From Actinomycetota bacterium (lineage in GTDB: Bacteria > Actinomycetota > Actinomycetes > Actinomycetales > Microbacteriaceae), in contig WLFI01000074.1 of NCBI GenBank assembly GCA_009703845.1, positions 1 through 5,005 on the forward strand: DNA of 5,005 nucleotides, in the 5' to 3' direction. Every line of letters begins with the position of its first letter. The first letter of the stretch is position 1. The notes under the pieces were generated by a model, which ran no database searches, had not been told where the DNA came from, and saw nothing but the letters and a program-made list of their open reading frames with translations. Position numbers and translations under genes: made by a program. Shown piece after piece: positions 1 to 5,005 of the stretch.

Positions 1-149
1 CCTTCGCGAAATGAAACGGCAGAAAAAGGGATCACTTCACCGACAAAGGCCTTGGCGGCCCATCGACCCGCTTCAACGGTTGGCTCGACGTTCAAAATCG
101 GCAAGCGGCCAATCGGGTTGTTGTGACGGTAAGAAATCTCGCTGGTCAT
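1..149 (-). CDS. glgE: GlgE, alpha-1,4-glucan:maltose-1-phosphate maltosyltransferase (N-terminal fragment)
   Basis: This is the 5' end of a gene cut by the left window edge; 49 codons are visible. GlgE transfers maltosyl units from alpha-maltose-1-phosphate to the non-reducing end of alpha-1,4-glucans. It is the polymerising step of the TreS/Pep2/GlgE/GlgB route in the cytoplasm. The translation starts MTSEISYRHNNPIGRLPIL and continues with VEAGRWAAKAFVGE and then FSAVSFREG. This matches the N-terminal domain (DUF3416 type) of actinobacterial GlgE, where a 'DV.P.V..G..PAKAVVGE...VSA..(W/F)REG' pattern is typical. TreY, another common neighbour of glgX, does not start this way. The ATG at 149-147 is the only start available, because an in-frame TAA lies four codons upstream (161-159) with no GTG or TTG between. 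There is no clear Shine-Dalgarno sequence. The gene lies 35 bp downstream of glgX on the same strand and is probably cotranscribed with it. The catalytic GH13 domain is outside the window. Confidence 0.88.
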   Translation of the reverse strand, partial: MTSEISYRHNNPIGRLPILNVEPTVEAGRWAAKAFVGEVIPFSAVSFRE

Positions 150-155
150 AAACCA

Positions 156-161
156 AACTTA
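156..161 (-). promoter_or_regulatory. Possible -10 box for leaderless glgE transcription
   Basis: On the minus strand the hexamer TAAGTT (TANNNT pattern) ends 6 nt before the glgE ATG, which would place the transcription start at or next to the A of the start codon. glgE has no convincing Shine-Dalgarno sequence, which fits a leaderless internal transcript. No good -35 element is visible 16-19 bp upstream, and TANNNT is frequent by chance, so this is tentative. Read-through from glgX could equally supply expression. Confidence 0.25.
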
Positions 162-184
162 GCGATTATTCGGCAGCTATTGGC

Positions 185-2227
185 CTATTCGGCTCTAAAG
201 ACCAGCATGGATGTGGGGCCAACGAGAAGTTTCGAGTGGGCCTTGTGCTTCGAAAACTTAACCGGCGGGGTTTCGTGGGTGCTGTCCCAAATCAACTCCC
301 AGTGGCCAGACGTCGGTGGCAGAGTGAGCGAGATGGCATCGTCATTACCGTGAAGAACGGTCAGGGTTTCGTTTTTCGTCCCGTTTTCGTCGACATGGCG
401 CACTTGACGCAGCAAAGTTCGCTGCTGCGCATCGTGCCACTGCTGCTCGGTGAGAATCTCACCGTGTTCTGAGTACCAACGCACCAAATCGCTGTCTGGT
501 GTTGCCGTTTCGAAGTTTCCAAAATTCGTCTGGCGAAGCGAGGCGTTTTCGCGACGAAGTTTGGTGAGGTAGGCGAAGTTGTTTTCGAGGTTCTTCTGAG
601 CGTCAGTCAGATTCCAGTTGACCCACGAGAGTGCGGTGTCTTGGCAGTAGGCATTGTTGTTGCCCGATTGGGTCTTGGCTCGTTCGTCGCCCGCGGTAAC
701 CATCGGTACGCCGGCCGAGAAAAGCAGGGTTCCGAGCATGTTTCGCACCGAACGGCGACGAAGCGCGTTGATACCCAGGTCAGAAACCTCACCCTCGGCA
801 CCGTGGTTGTATGAATAGTTGTTGTTGTTTCCATCGCGGTTGCCTTCACCATTCACCTGGTTGTGCTTCACGTTGTAAGAAACCAGATCGTGTAGGCAGA
901 AGCCATCGTGGGCGGTAACAAAGTTCACTGATCCGAGCGGCCCGTTCGCACCATCGACAATGTCGCGTGAGCCAGCTAGGCGGGTGGCCAGGTCAGCAAC
1001 GCCACTGTAGAAGTGTCCCGAGTTTTGTTTCGCGGCCAGGTCGGCCAGCCAGAACCGGCGCACCGTGTCGCGATAACTGTCATTCCATTCGTTGAACCGG
1101 TCTGGAAAGTTGCCGGTTTGCCAGCCACCTAGGCCAATGTCCCACGGCTCAACGATGAGCTTGGCTTCACTAAGCACCGGGTCGCTAGCCATCGCGGCGA
1201 GCATCGGGTGGTTCGGGTCGTACTGGTTTGATCCATCGCGGGCAAGTGTGGTGGCCAAGTCAAAACGGTAGCCGTCAATCTGCATCTCGGTGGTCCAGTA
1301 GCGCAGCGAATCCATCACGAGTTCGACGACACGTGGGTTTGAGAAATCCAGCGAGTTTCCGCATCCGGTGGTGTCGTGATAGTTGCCGGCATCGTCTTGT
1401 CGGTAATAAGACGAGTTGTCTAGGCCTCTAAACGAATAGGTCAAGCCGCGCGCACCACCTTCTGCGGTGTGGTTGTAAACCACGTCGAGAAGCACCTCGA
1501 TGCCGGCTCGGTGCAGTTCGCGAACGGCGGTCTTGAATTCGGCGACGATTGCCTCGGGCCCGGCTTCAATCGCGGCCGGTGACGCATAGCGGTGATGCGG
1601 GGTGAAAAAGTTGATGGTGTTGTAGCCCCAGTAATTGATCAGGCCCATGTTCATCAACCGCGGCTCAGAAATAAACATCTGCACTGGCAAAAGTTCTACG
1701 GCCGTGATTCCGATTCGCTTCAAATGTTCGATAGTGCTCGGATGCGCGAGCGCGGCATAGGTTCCGCGAATGTCGTCCGGCAAATCGGTGTTGCCACGTG
1801 TCAGACCGCGGGCGTGCGCCTCATAGATGATCGTCTGCGACATCGGCGTGTTTGGTTTTTCAACGCCCTGCCAATCGAACGAGCCGTCGAGCACTACATT
1901 GTGAAAATCTCGAGCCGACTCTCGAACTACACCGCGGGCGTATGGGTCGATGAGGTTGATCTTGTTGTTGAACCCGTGGCGAGCTCCGTCTGGGCCTGAA
2001 GCTCGAAGGGCGTAGTGAACACCGGCGGCGATAGCGGGTGAGGTTGCCTCCCAGACATCCGTTTCGGTTCTTTTCAGCGTTAGGCGAGTTTGAACTTCGC
2101 TCGAGTCAGAAGGGTTCAATACCAAGAATTCAATCGAGGTCGCGTTGGCTGAATAAACGCGAATGGTTCCCTTGCCATCATGCAGGGTCACACCGAGCGT
2201 TGAAGTGCTGGTGTTGCTTTCGGGCAT
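185..2227 (-). CDS. glgX: GlgX, glycogen debranching enzyme (GH13 isoamylase type)
   Basis: This complete 680-residue protein has the usual GlgX length. It hydrolyses alpha-1,6 branch points of glycogen, normally acting on limit dextrins left by glycogen phosphorylase, in the cytoplasm. An N-terminal CBM48-like beta domain covers about residues 10-105 and ends at NLIDPYARG. The GH13 barrel covers about 130-540. Visible GH13 motifs are DVVYNHT (248-254), DGYRFDLA with nucleophile Asp323, IVEPWD with acid/base Glu360, and VTAHDG with the transition-state Asp441. The Asn-rich GEGNRDGNNNNYSYNHG segment (about 460-476) is a normal debranching-enzyme feature. A C-terminal beta domain covers about 575-680. 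No catalytic residue is missing and there is no frameshift. The ATG at 2227 is preceded by AGGA on the minus strand with a 5-nt spacer. The stop is TAG, followed 35 bp later by glgE. Isoamylase/TreX is a closely related alternative name, but the motifs and length favour GlgX. Confidence 0.95.
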   Translation of the reverse strand: MPESNTSTSTLGVTLHDGKGTIRVYSANATSIEFLVLNPSDSSEVQTRLTLKRTETDVWEATSPAIAAGVHYALRASGPDGARHGFNNKINLIDPYARGVVRESARDFHNVVLDGSFDWQGVEKPNTPMSQTIIYEAHARGLTRGNTDLPDDIRGTYAALAHPSTIEHLKRIGITAVELLPVQMFISEPRLMNMGLINYWGYNTINFFTPHHRYASPAAIEAGPEAIVAEFKTAVRELHRAGIEVLLDVVYNHTAEGGARGLTYSFRGLDNSSYYRQDDAGNYHDTTGCGNSLDFSNPRVVELVMDSLRYWTTEMQIDGYRFDLATTLARDGSNQYDPNHPMLAAMASDPVLSEAKLIVEPWDIGLGGWQTGNFPDRFNEWNDSYRDTVRRFWLADLAAKQNSGHFYSGVADLATRLAGSRDIVDGANGPLGSVNFVTAHDGFCLHDLVSYNVKHNQVNGEGNRDGNNNNYSYNHGAEGEVSDLGINALRRRSVRNMLGTLLFSAGVPMVTAGDERAKTQSGNNNAYCQDTALSWVNWNLTDAQKNLENNFAYLTKLRRENASLRQTNFGNFETATPDSDLVRWYSEHGEILTEQQWHDAQQRTLLRQVRHVDENGTKNETLTVLHGNDDAISLTLPPTSGHWELIWDSTHETPPVKFSKHKAHSKLLVGPTSMLVFRAE

Positions 2228-2232
2228 GTGAT

Positions 2233-2236
2233 TCCT
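2233..2236 (-). promoter_or_regulatory. Ribosome binding site of glgX
   Basis: AGGA on the minus strand lies 5 nt before the glgX ATG. It supports the start at 2227 and implies a transcript with a leader, unlike the desulfurase start on the other side of the same intergenic region. Confidence 0.6.
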
Positions 2237-2257
2237 GATTTTTCAAGTGCGGCAAAT

Positions 2258-2270
2258 AACTTTCAAAGTT
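2258..2270. promoter_or_regulatory. Perfect 13-bp palindrome, candidate operator in the glgX promoter
   Basis: The sequence AACTTTCAAAGTT consists of two 6-bp arms that are exact reverse complements around a single central C. It sits in the 89-bp divergent region and overlaps the proposed glgX -10 hexamer and transcription start. A symmetric site at this position is what a dimeric repressor would use, so a binding site controlling glgX-glgE is a reasonable inference. No regulator family can be named from the site alone. A-T-rich palindromes of this length also occur by chance, and a hairpin in the mRNA leader is another reading. Confidence 0.35.
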
Positions 2271-2272
2271 TA
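2267..2272 (-). promoter_or_regulatory. Likely -10 box of the glgX-glgE promoter
   Basis: The minus-strand hexamer TAAACT fits the actinobacterial TANNNT -10 consensus. A transcription start about 7 nt downstream (near 2260) would give a leader of roughly 33 nt carrying the glgX AGGA ribosome binding site. No strong -35 hexamer is present at the expected distance; the best aligned hexamer is poor. The position and leader length make sense, but the evidence is sequence pattern only. Confidence 0.4.
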
Positions 2273-2303
2273 CTCGTGACCAACGCTGCATTGGCGTAAT
2301 GGC

Positions 2304-2309
2304 TAGGCT
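2304..2309 (+). promoter_or_regulatory. Likely -10 box for leaderless transcription of the cysteine desulfurase operon
   Basis: TAGGCT (TANNNT type) is followed by exactly 7 nt and then the ATG at 2317, so transcription would begin on or next to the start codon. This fits the absence of a Shine-Dalgarno sequence before either candidate ATG (2299 or 2317). If it is the true -10, the ATG at 2299 would lie upstream of the transcript and could not be used. A clear -35 is not visible. This promoter would drive the desulfurase, mnmA and ligA. Confidence 0.5.
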
Positions 2310-2316
2310 AAAGACC

Positions 2317-3489
2317 ATGGTTGTCTATCTTGACCACGCAGCCACCTCACCGATTCGGCCAGAGGTGTTGCAGCGCTACACCGACTACCTAACCGTTCTG
2401 GGCAACCCTTCGTCGGTTCACACCGCCGGTCAAACTTCGCGAAAGGCCCTCGAAGAGGCGCGTGAAGAGATTGCCAAGGCTATCGACTGCAATCGCAACG
2501 AAGTGATTTTTACCGCCGGCGGCACCGAATCAGACAACCTAGCCATCAAAGGTCTCTTTTGGGCACAAAACCGCAAGGATGCTCGTCGCAGGCTTGTGCT
2601 GAGCGCATACACCGAACACCACGCAGTTATTGACCCGATCGAGTGGCTCGAGCGTGAACAGGGTGCCGAGGCGGTTTGGATTCCGGTAGACGAGTGCGGC
2701 GTAATCAACCTTGATTGGTTGGCTCAGTTTTTAGCTGAACGTGCCGACGAAGTTGCACTGATTAGCCTCATGTGGGCAAACAACGAAACCGGCGTGGTCA
2801 CCGAGGTTAGTCGAGTAACCGAGATTGCTAAACGTTTCGATATTCCAGTGCATTCAGATGCCGTAGCCGCCTTGGGTCACATTCCAGTCAGTTTTGCCGA
2901 GTCTGGCCTGGCCGCCATGTCGATAACGGCGCACAAAGTCGGTGGGCCGGTTGGGGTTGGCGCTCTAGTCGTCGCCCGTTCGGTCAAACTCACTTCGCTC
3001 GTGCACGGCGGTGGGCAAGAGCGCGCCATGCGTTCGGGAACCATGAACGCTGCCGGCGCGAAGGCCTTTTCGCTAGCTGTAACTCTGGCCGTGGCAAATC
3101 TTGAGCAGCACGGCACGCACACCAGTGAACTTCGCGATCAGGTCATCCGTGGCGTATTGCAGATCGTGCCCGATGCCAGGTTCAGCAGGGGAGAAGCGCC
3201 AGGGCTGCCTGACAACGCTCACTTCACTTTTCCCGGATGCTCGGGCGATTCGCTGCTCTTTTTGCTCGACCAAGCGGGCGTATGTGTCTCGAACGGTTCG
3301 GCCTGTCAGGCAGGGGTCACGGCCGCTTCTCACGTTTTGCTCACCATGGGGCGTGATGAGGCAGAGGCTTCGGGGTGCCTGCGTGTGACTCTGGGAGCTT
3401 CAAACACTGCCGAAGACATTCAAAAGTTTCTAGACGCGCTGCCGGCCGCTTATGCAGGAGCGCGCAAGGCGGGCTACACCACTTCGTAG
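2317..3489 (+). CDS. iscS: Cysteine desulfurase, IscS/NifS family (PLP-dependent)
   Basis: This 390-residue enzyme converts L-cysteine to alanine and passes the sulfur on as an enzyme-bound persulfide. Numbered from the ATG at 2317, visible features are MVVYLDHAATSP at the N-terminus, TEHHAVID with His101, the NNETG segment (155-159), PLP-ring Asp181 in HSDAVAALG, Schiff-base Lys207 in SITAHKVGGP, the SGT phosphate-binding segment (240-242), and catalytic Cys330 in SNGSACQAG. It closely resembles mycobacterial IscS in motif order and in HGGGQER and NAHFTF. I chose 2317 rather than the in-frame ATG at 2299 because family members start immediately before YLDHAAT and because a -10-like TAGGCT lies 7 nt upstream. 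The Gln usually found three residues after the PLP Asp is Ala184 here. mnmA follows after 9 bp, so supplying sulfur for tRNA thiolation is its likely main job; a role in Fe-S assembly is possible too. Confidence 0.92.
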   Translation: MVVYLDHAATSPIRPEVLQRYTDYLTVLGNPSSVHTAGQTSRKALEEAREEIAKAIDCNRNEVIFTAGGTESDNLAIKGLFWAQNRKDARRRLVLSAYTEHHAVIDPIEWLEREQGAEAVWIPVDECGVINLDWLAQFLAERADEVALISLMWANNETGVVTEVSRVTEIAKRFDIPVHSDAVAALGHIPVSFAESGLAAMSITAHKVGGPVGVGALVVARSVKLTSLVHGGGQERAMRSGTMNAAGAKAFSLAVTLAVANLEQHGTHTSELRDQVIRGVLQIVPDARFSRGEAPGLPDNAHFTFPGCSGDSLLFLLDQAGVCVSNGSACQAGVTAASHVLLTMGRDEAEASGCLRVTLGASNTAEDIQKFLDALPAAYAGARKAGYTTS

Positions 3490-3491
3490 GA
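3488..3491 (+). promoter_or_regulatory. Ribosome binding site of mnmA overlapping the desulfurase stop codon
   Basis: AGGA begins inside the TAG stop of the desulfurase gene (3487-3489) and lies 7 nt before the GTG at 3499. This decides the mnmA start and suggests translational coupling between the two genes. Confidence 0.6.
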
Positions 3492-3498
3492 TTGAAGG

Positions 3499-4605
3499 GT
3501 GAAGGTTTTAGCAGCAATGTCAGGTGGCGTCGATAGCGCCGTTGCTGCCGCACGCGCCGTTGAGGCAGGCCACGAAGTTGTCGGTGTTCACCTAGCGCTG
3601 TCCCGCATGCCAGGCACTCTTCGCACCGGTTCACGCGGATGCTGCACCATCGAAGACAGCATGGACGCCCAGCGCGCCGCCAACATACTCGGCATCCCTT
3701 ATTACGTTTGGGACTTCAGTGAGCGTTTCAAGCTAGATGTAGTTGATGACTTCATTGCGGAATATCAGGCTGGTCGAACCCCTAACCCATGCATGCGTTG
3801 CAATGAGCGCATCAAGTTTGCCGCCCTTCTTGAGAAGGCACTCGCACTAGGTTTCGACGCAGTGTGCACAGGGCACTATGCATCTTTGGTAGATGGTTCA
3901 GAGGGACTAGAGCTTCACCGCAGTGCTGCCATGGCAAAAGATCAGTCTTATGTTCTAGGCGTGCTCACCGAAGAGCAGCTAAAGCACTCAATGTTTCCAC
4001 TCGGAGCCATGGCTTCAAAGGCCCTGGTTCGCGCCGAGGCAGAACAGCGAGGGCTAGCGGTTGCCCAAAAGCCAGACTCATACGACATCTGCTTCATTCC
4101 AGAGGGTGACACCCAAGACTGGATTGCCGACAAGCTCGGTAAAGAAACCGGTCAGATCGTTGACCGCTCTGGCAACGTTCTCGGCGCTCACGAAGGTGCA
4201 CACGGTTTTACCGTCGGCCAGCGCAAAGGCTTGAACATTGGTCGACCAGCTGCCGATGGCAAACCGCGTTATGTTTTAGAAATTCGCCCAAAGACCAATA
4301 CTGTCGTTGTCGGTCCGCAAGAGGCTTTGGCCATCGCCGAATTGGGCGGGTCGAGATACACCTGGTGTGGCGCGGCTCCGGCTGAACCATCCGAGTGGTT
4401 TGAAGCACACGTGCAGGTTCGAGCCCACGGTGAGGCAGTGCCGTGCAAAGCCGCGGTGCAAGACGGCGAATTGGTTATGAAGCTTCACGAACCGCTCATC
4501 GGTGTATCGCCGGGGCAGACGGCGGTGCTCTATGTTGGCACTCGAGTTCTTGGCCAAACCACGATTGACCGCACGGTGAGCGCGCTCGCCGAGGTCGAGG
4601 CTTAG
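3499..4605 (+). CDS. mnmA: MnmA (TrmU), tRNA-specific 2-thiouridylase
   Basis: This complete 368-residue protein has the usual family length. It adenylates C2 of the wobble uridine U34 in tRNA Lys, Glu and Gln with ATP and replaces the oxygen with sulfur received as a persulfide. The N-terminal PP-loop SGGVDS (8-13) binds [18 protein letters not shown] (48-61) is the actinobacterial form of the following segment. Cys98 in NPCMRCN and Cys198 in DICFIPEG are the expected catalytic pair. TGHYA (124-128), KDQSYVL (147-153) and [13 protein letters not shown] (236-248) are family motifs, and the C-terminal beta domain ends near residue 357. The GTG start is set by [13 protein letters not shown], which begins just before the PP-loop as in homologues, and by AGGA 7 nt upstream. 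The upstream desulfurase is probably its direct sulfur donor, like YrvO for MnmA in Bacillus subtilis. No defect is visible. Confidence 0.96.
   Translation: MKVLAAMSGGVDSAVAAARAVEAGHEVVGVHLALSRMPGTLRTGSRGCCTIEDSMDAQRAANILGIPYYVWDFSERFKLDVVDDFIAEYQAGRTPNPCMRCNERIKFAALLEKALALGFDAVCTGHYASLVDGSEGLELHRSAAMAKDQSYVLGVLTEEQLKHSMFPLGAMASKALVRAEAEQRGLAVAQKPDSYDICFIPEGDTQDWIADKLGKETGQIVDRSGNVLGAHEGAHGFTVGQRKGLNIGRPAADGKPRYVLEIRPKTNTVVVGPQEALAIAELGGSRYTWCGAAPAEPSEWFEAHVQVRAHGEAVPCKAAVQDGELVMKLHEPLIGVSPGQTAVLYVGTRVLGQTTIDRTVSALAEVEA
4597..4600 (+). promoter_or_regulatory. Ribosome binding site of ligA inside the 3' end of mnmA
   Basis: GAGG in the last codons of mnmA lies 7 nt before the GTG at 4608, supporting that start and translational coupling across the 2-nt gap. 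Confidence 0.5.
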
Positions 4606-4607
4606 CC

Positions 4608-5005
4608 GTGGGCGATCTGCTTCACGAAGCCGCCGCTCGAAGAGTCAACGAGCTAGTCGACCAAATCAACGCCCATCGTCGCGCTTATTACGAGGGCAAC
4701 ACCGTTCTGATTAGCGATGCCGACTATGACGCGCTGATGCTCGAACTTGAGCGTCTCGAGCGCGAGAACCCCGATTTGATCACCGGCGATAGCCCTTCGC
4801 AAACGGTCGGCGGTTCTGCAAACGTGGCTTTTGCACCGATTGAACACCTCGAGCGCATGATGAGCCTCGACAACGCGTTCTCGGCCGAAGAACTTGATGC
4901 CTGGATGGGCAAAACCGGAGCATCGCGTTTTCTCTGTGAACTGAAGATCGACGGCTTGGCAATCAATCTTCGTTATGAGCGCGGCGTTCTAGTTTCTGCC
5001 GCCAC
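4608..5005 (+). CDS. ligA: LigA, NAD-dependent DNA ligase (N-terminal fragment)
   Basis: This is the 5' part of a gene cut by the right window edge, with 132 complete codons visible. LigA seals nicks during replication and repair, using NAD+ to adenylate its active-site lysine. The visible part contains domain Ia with the NMN-binding residues Tyr27, Tyr28, Asp37, Tyr40 and Asp41 (HRRAYYEG, then ISDADYD), followed by DSPSQTVGG (61-69) and HLERMMSLDNAF (80-91). The nucleotidyltransferase motif I, CELKIDGLAI (110-119), carries catalytic Lys113. This order and spacing agree with E. coli LigA (Lys115) and closely with the mycobacterial protein. The GTG start lies 2 nt after the mnmA stop, with GAGG 7 nt upstream. 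It is probably the third gene of the desulfurase-mnmA transcript. The rest of the adenylation domain and the OB, zinc-finger, HhH and BRCT domains are beyond the window. Confidence 0.95.
   Translation, partial: MGDLLHEAAARRVNELVDQINAHRRAYYEGNTVLISDADYDALMLELERLERENPDLITGDSPSQTVGGSANVAFAPIEHLERMMSLDNAFSAEELDAWMGKTGASRFLCELKIDGLAINLRYERGVLVSAA

Noticed and set aside
150..184. Searched the glgX-glgE gap for a terminator or small RNA
   Set aside because: No stem of useful length and no T-run is present in the 35 bp, so nothing supports transcription stopping there.
803..853. Asn-rich run in GlgX (GNNNNYSYNHG region), at first sight a low-complexity insertion
   Set aside because: A similar Asn-rich NGE.NRDG..NN segment is normal in glycogen debranching enzymes, so it is a family feature and not a repeat expansion.
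1592..1999. A 135-codon open frame on the plus strand, antisense to glgX
   Set aside because: It lies wholly inside glgX on the opposite strand. Its translation has no recognisable domain and an erratic Arg/Val-rich composition, and it lacks a convincing ribosome binding site. It is a shadow of glgX codon usage.
2280..2297. Short inverted matches CCAA/TTGG and ACGC/GCGT around a 7-nt centre near the expected -35 region of the desulfurase promoter
   Set aside because: The arms are only 4 bp, the two pairings are offset from each other and both are interrupted by mismatches. This is too weak to call an operator or hairpin.
3341..3634. A 97-codon minus-strand open frame spanning the desulfurase-mnmA junction
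   Set aside because: Both plus-strand genes are well supported there by catalytic motifs. The antisense translation resembles no known protein and has no promoter or ribosome binding site support.
4276..4557. A 93-codon minus-strand open frame inside the 3' half of mnmA
   Set aside because: It is fully contained in the conserved C-terminal domain region of mnmA, and its composition is that of a frame shadow.

Overview
The window looks like ordinary chromosome from a high-GC Gram-positive bacterium (Actinomycetota). I judge it most likely a Microbacteriaceae-type organism of moderate GC content, by eye in the mid-50s percent. This placement is inferred from three things: actinobacterial-style protein motifs in all five genes, the gene order cysteine desulfurase - mnmA - ligA that actinobacteria share in loose form, and promoter-like TANNNT boxes lying directly in front of start codons that lack Shine-Dalgarno sequences. 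I cannot name the species.

There are five protein genes in two divergent groups. On the minus strand, reading leftward from about 2227, lie glgX (glycogen debranching enzyme, complete) and then the first 49 codons of glgE (maltosyltransferase), cut by the left edge. On the plus strand, reading rightward from about 2317, lie an IscS/NifS-type cysteine desulfurase, mnmA (tRNA 2-thiouridylase) and the first 132 codons of ligA (NAD-dependent DNA ligase), cut by the right edge. The 89-bp divergent region between the groups holds the promoters and a perfect 13-bp palindrome. The only other non-coding stretches are 35, 9 and 2 bp long, so no gene-free stretch approaches 300 bp.

The left group belongs to alpha-glucan metabolism. 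GlgE builds alpha-1,4-glucan from maltose-1-phosphate, and GlgX removes alpha-1,6 branches during breakdown, so the pair suggests glycogen turnover. In the right group the desulfurase takes sulfur from cysteine as a persulfide and MnmA uses it to thiolate U34 of the Lys, Glu and Gln tRNAs. LigA is carried along as a housekeeping gene of DNA replication and repair.

I found no mobile element, CRISPR array, RNA gene or undescribed multi-gene system. The points most worth a second look are the palindrome in the divergent region, an apparent leaderless start for the desulfurase, and an Ala replacing the usual Gln in its PLP pocket.
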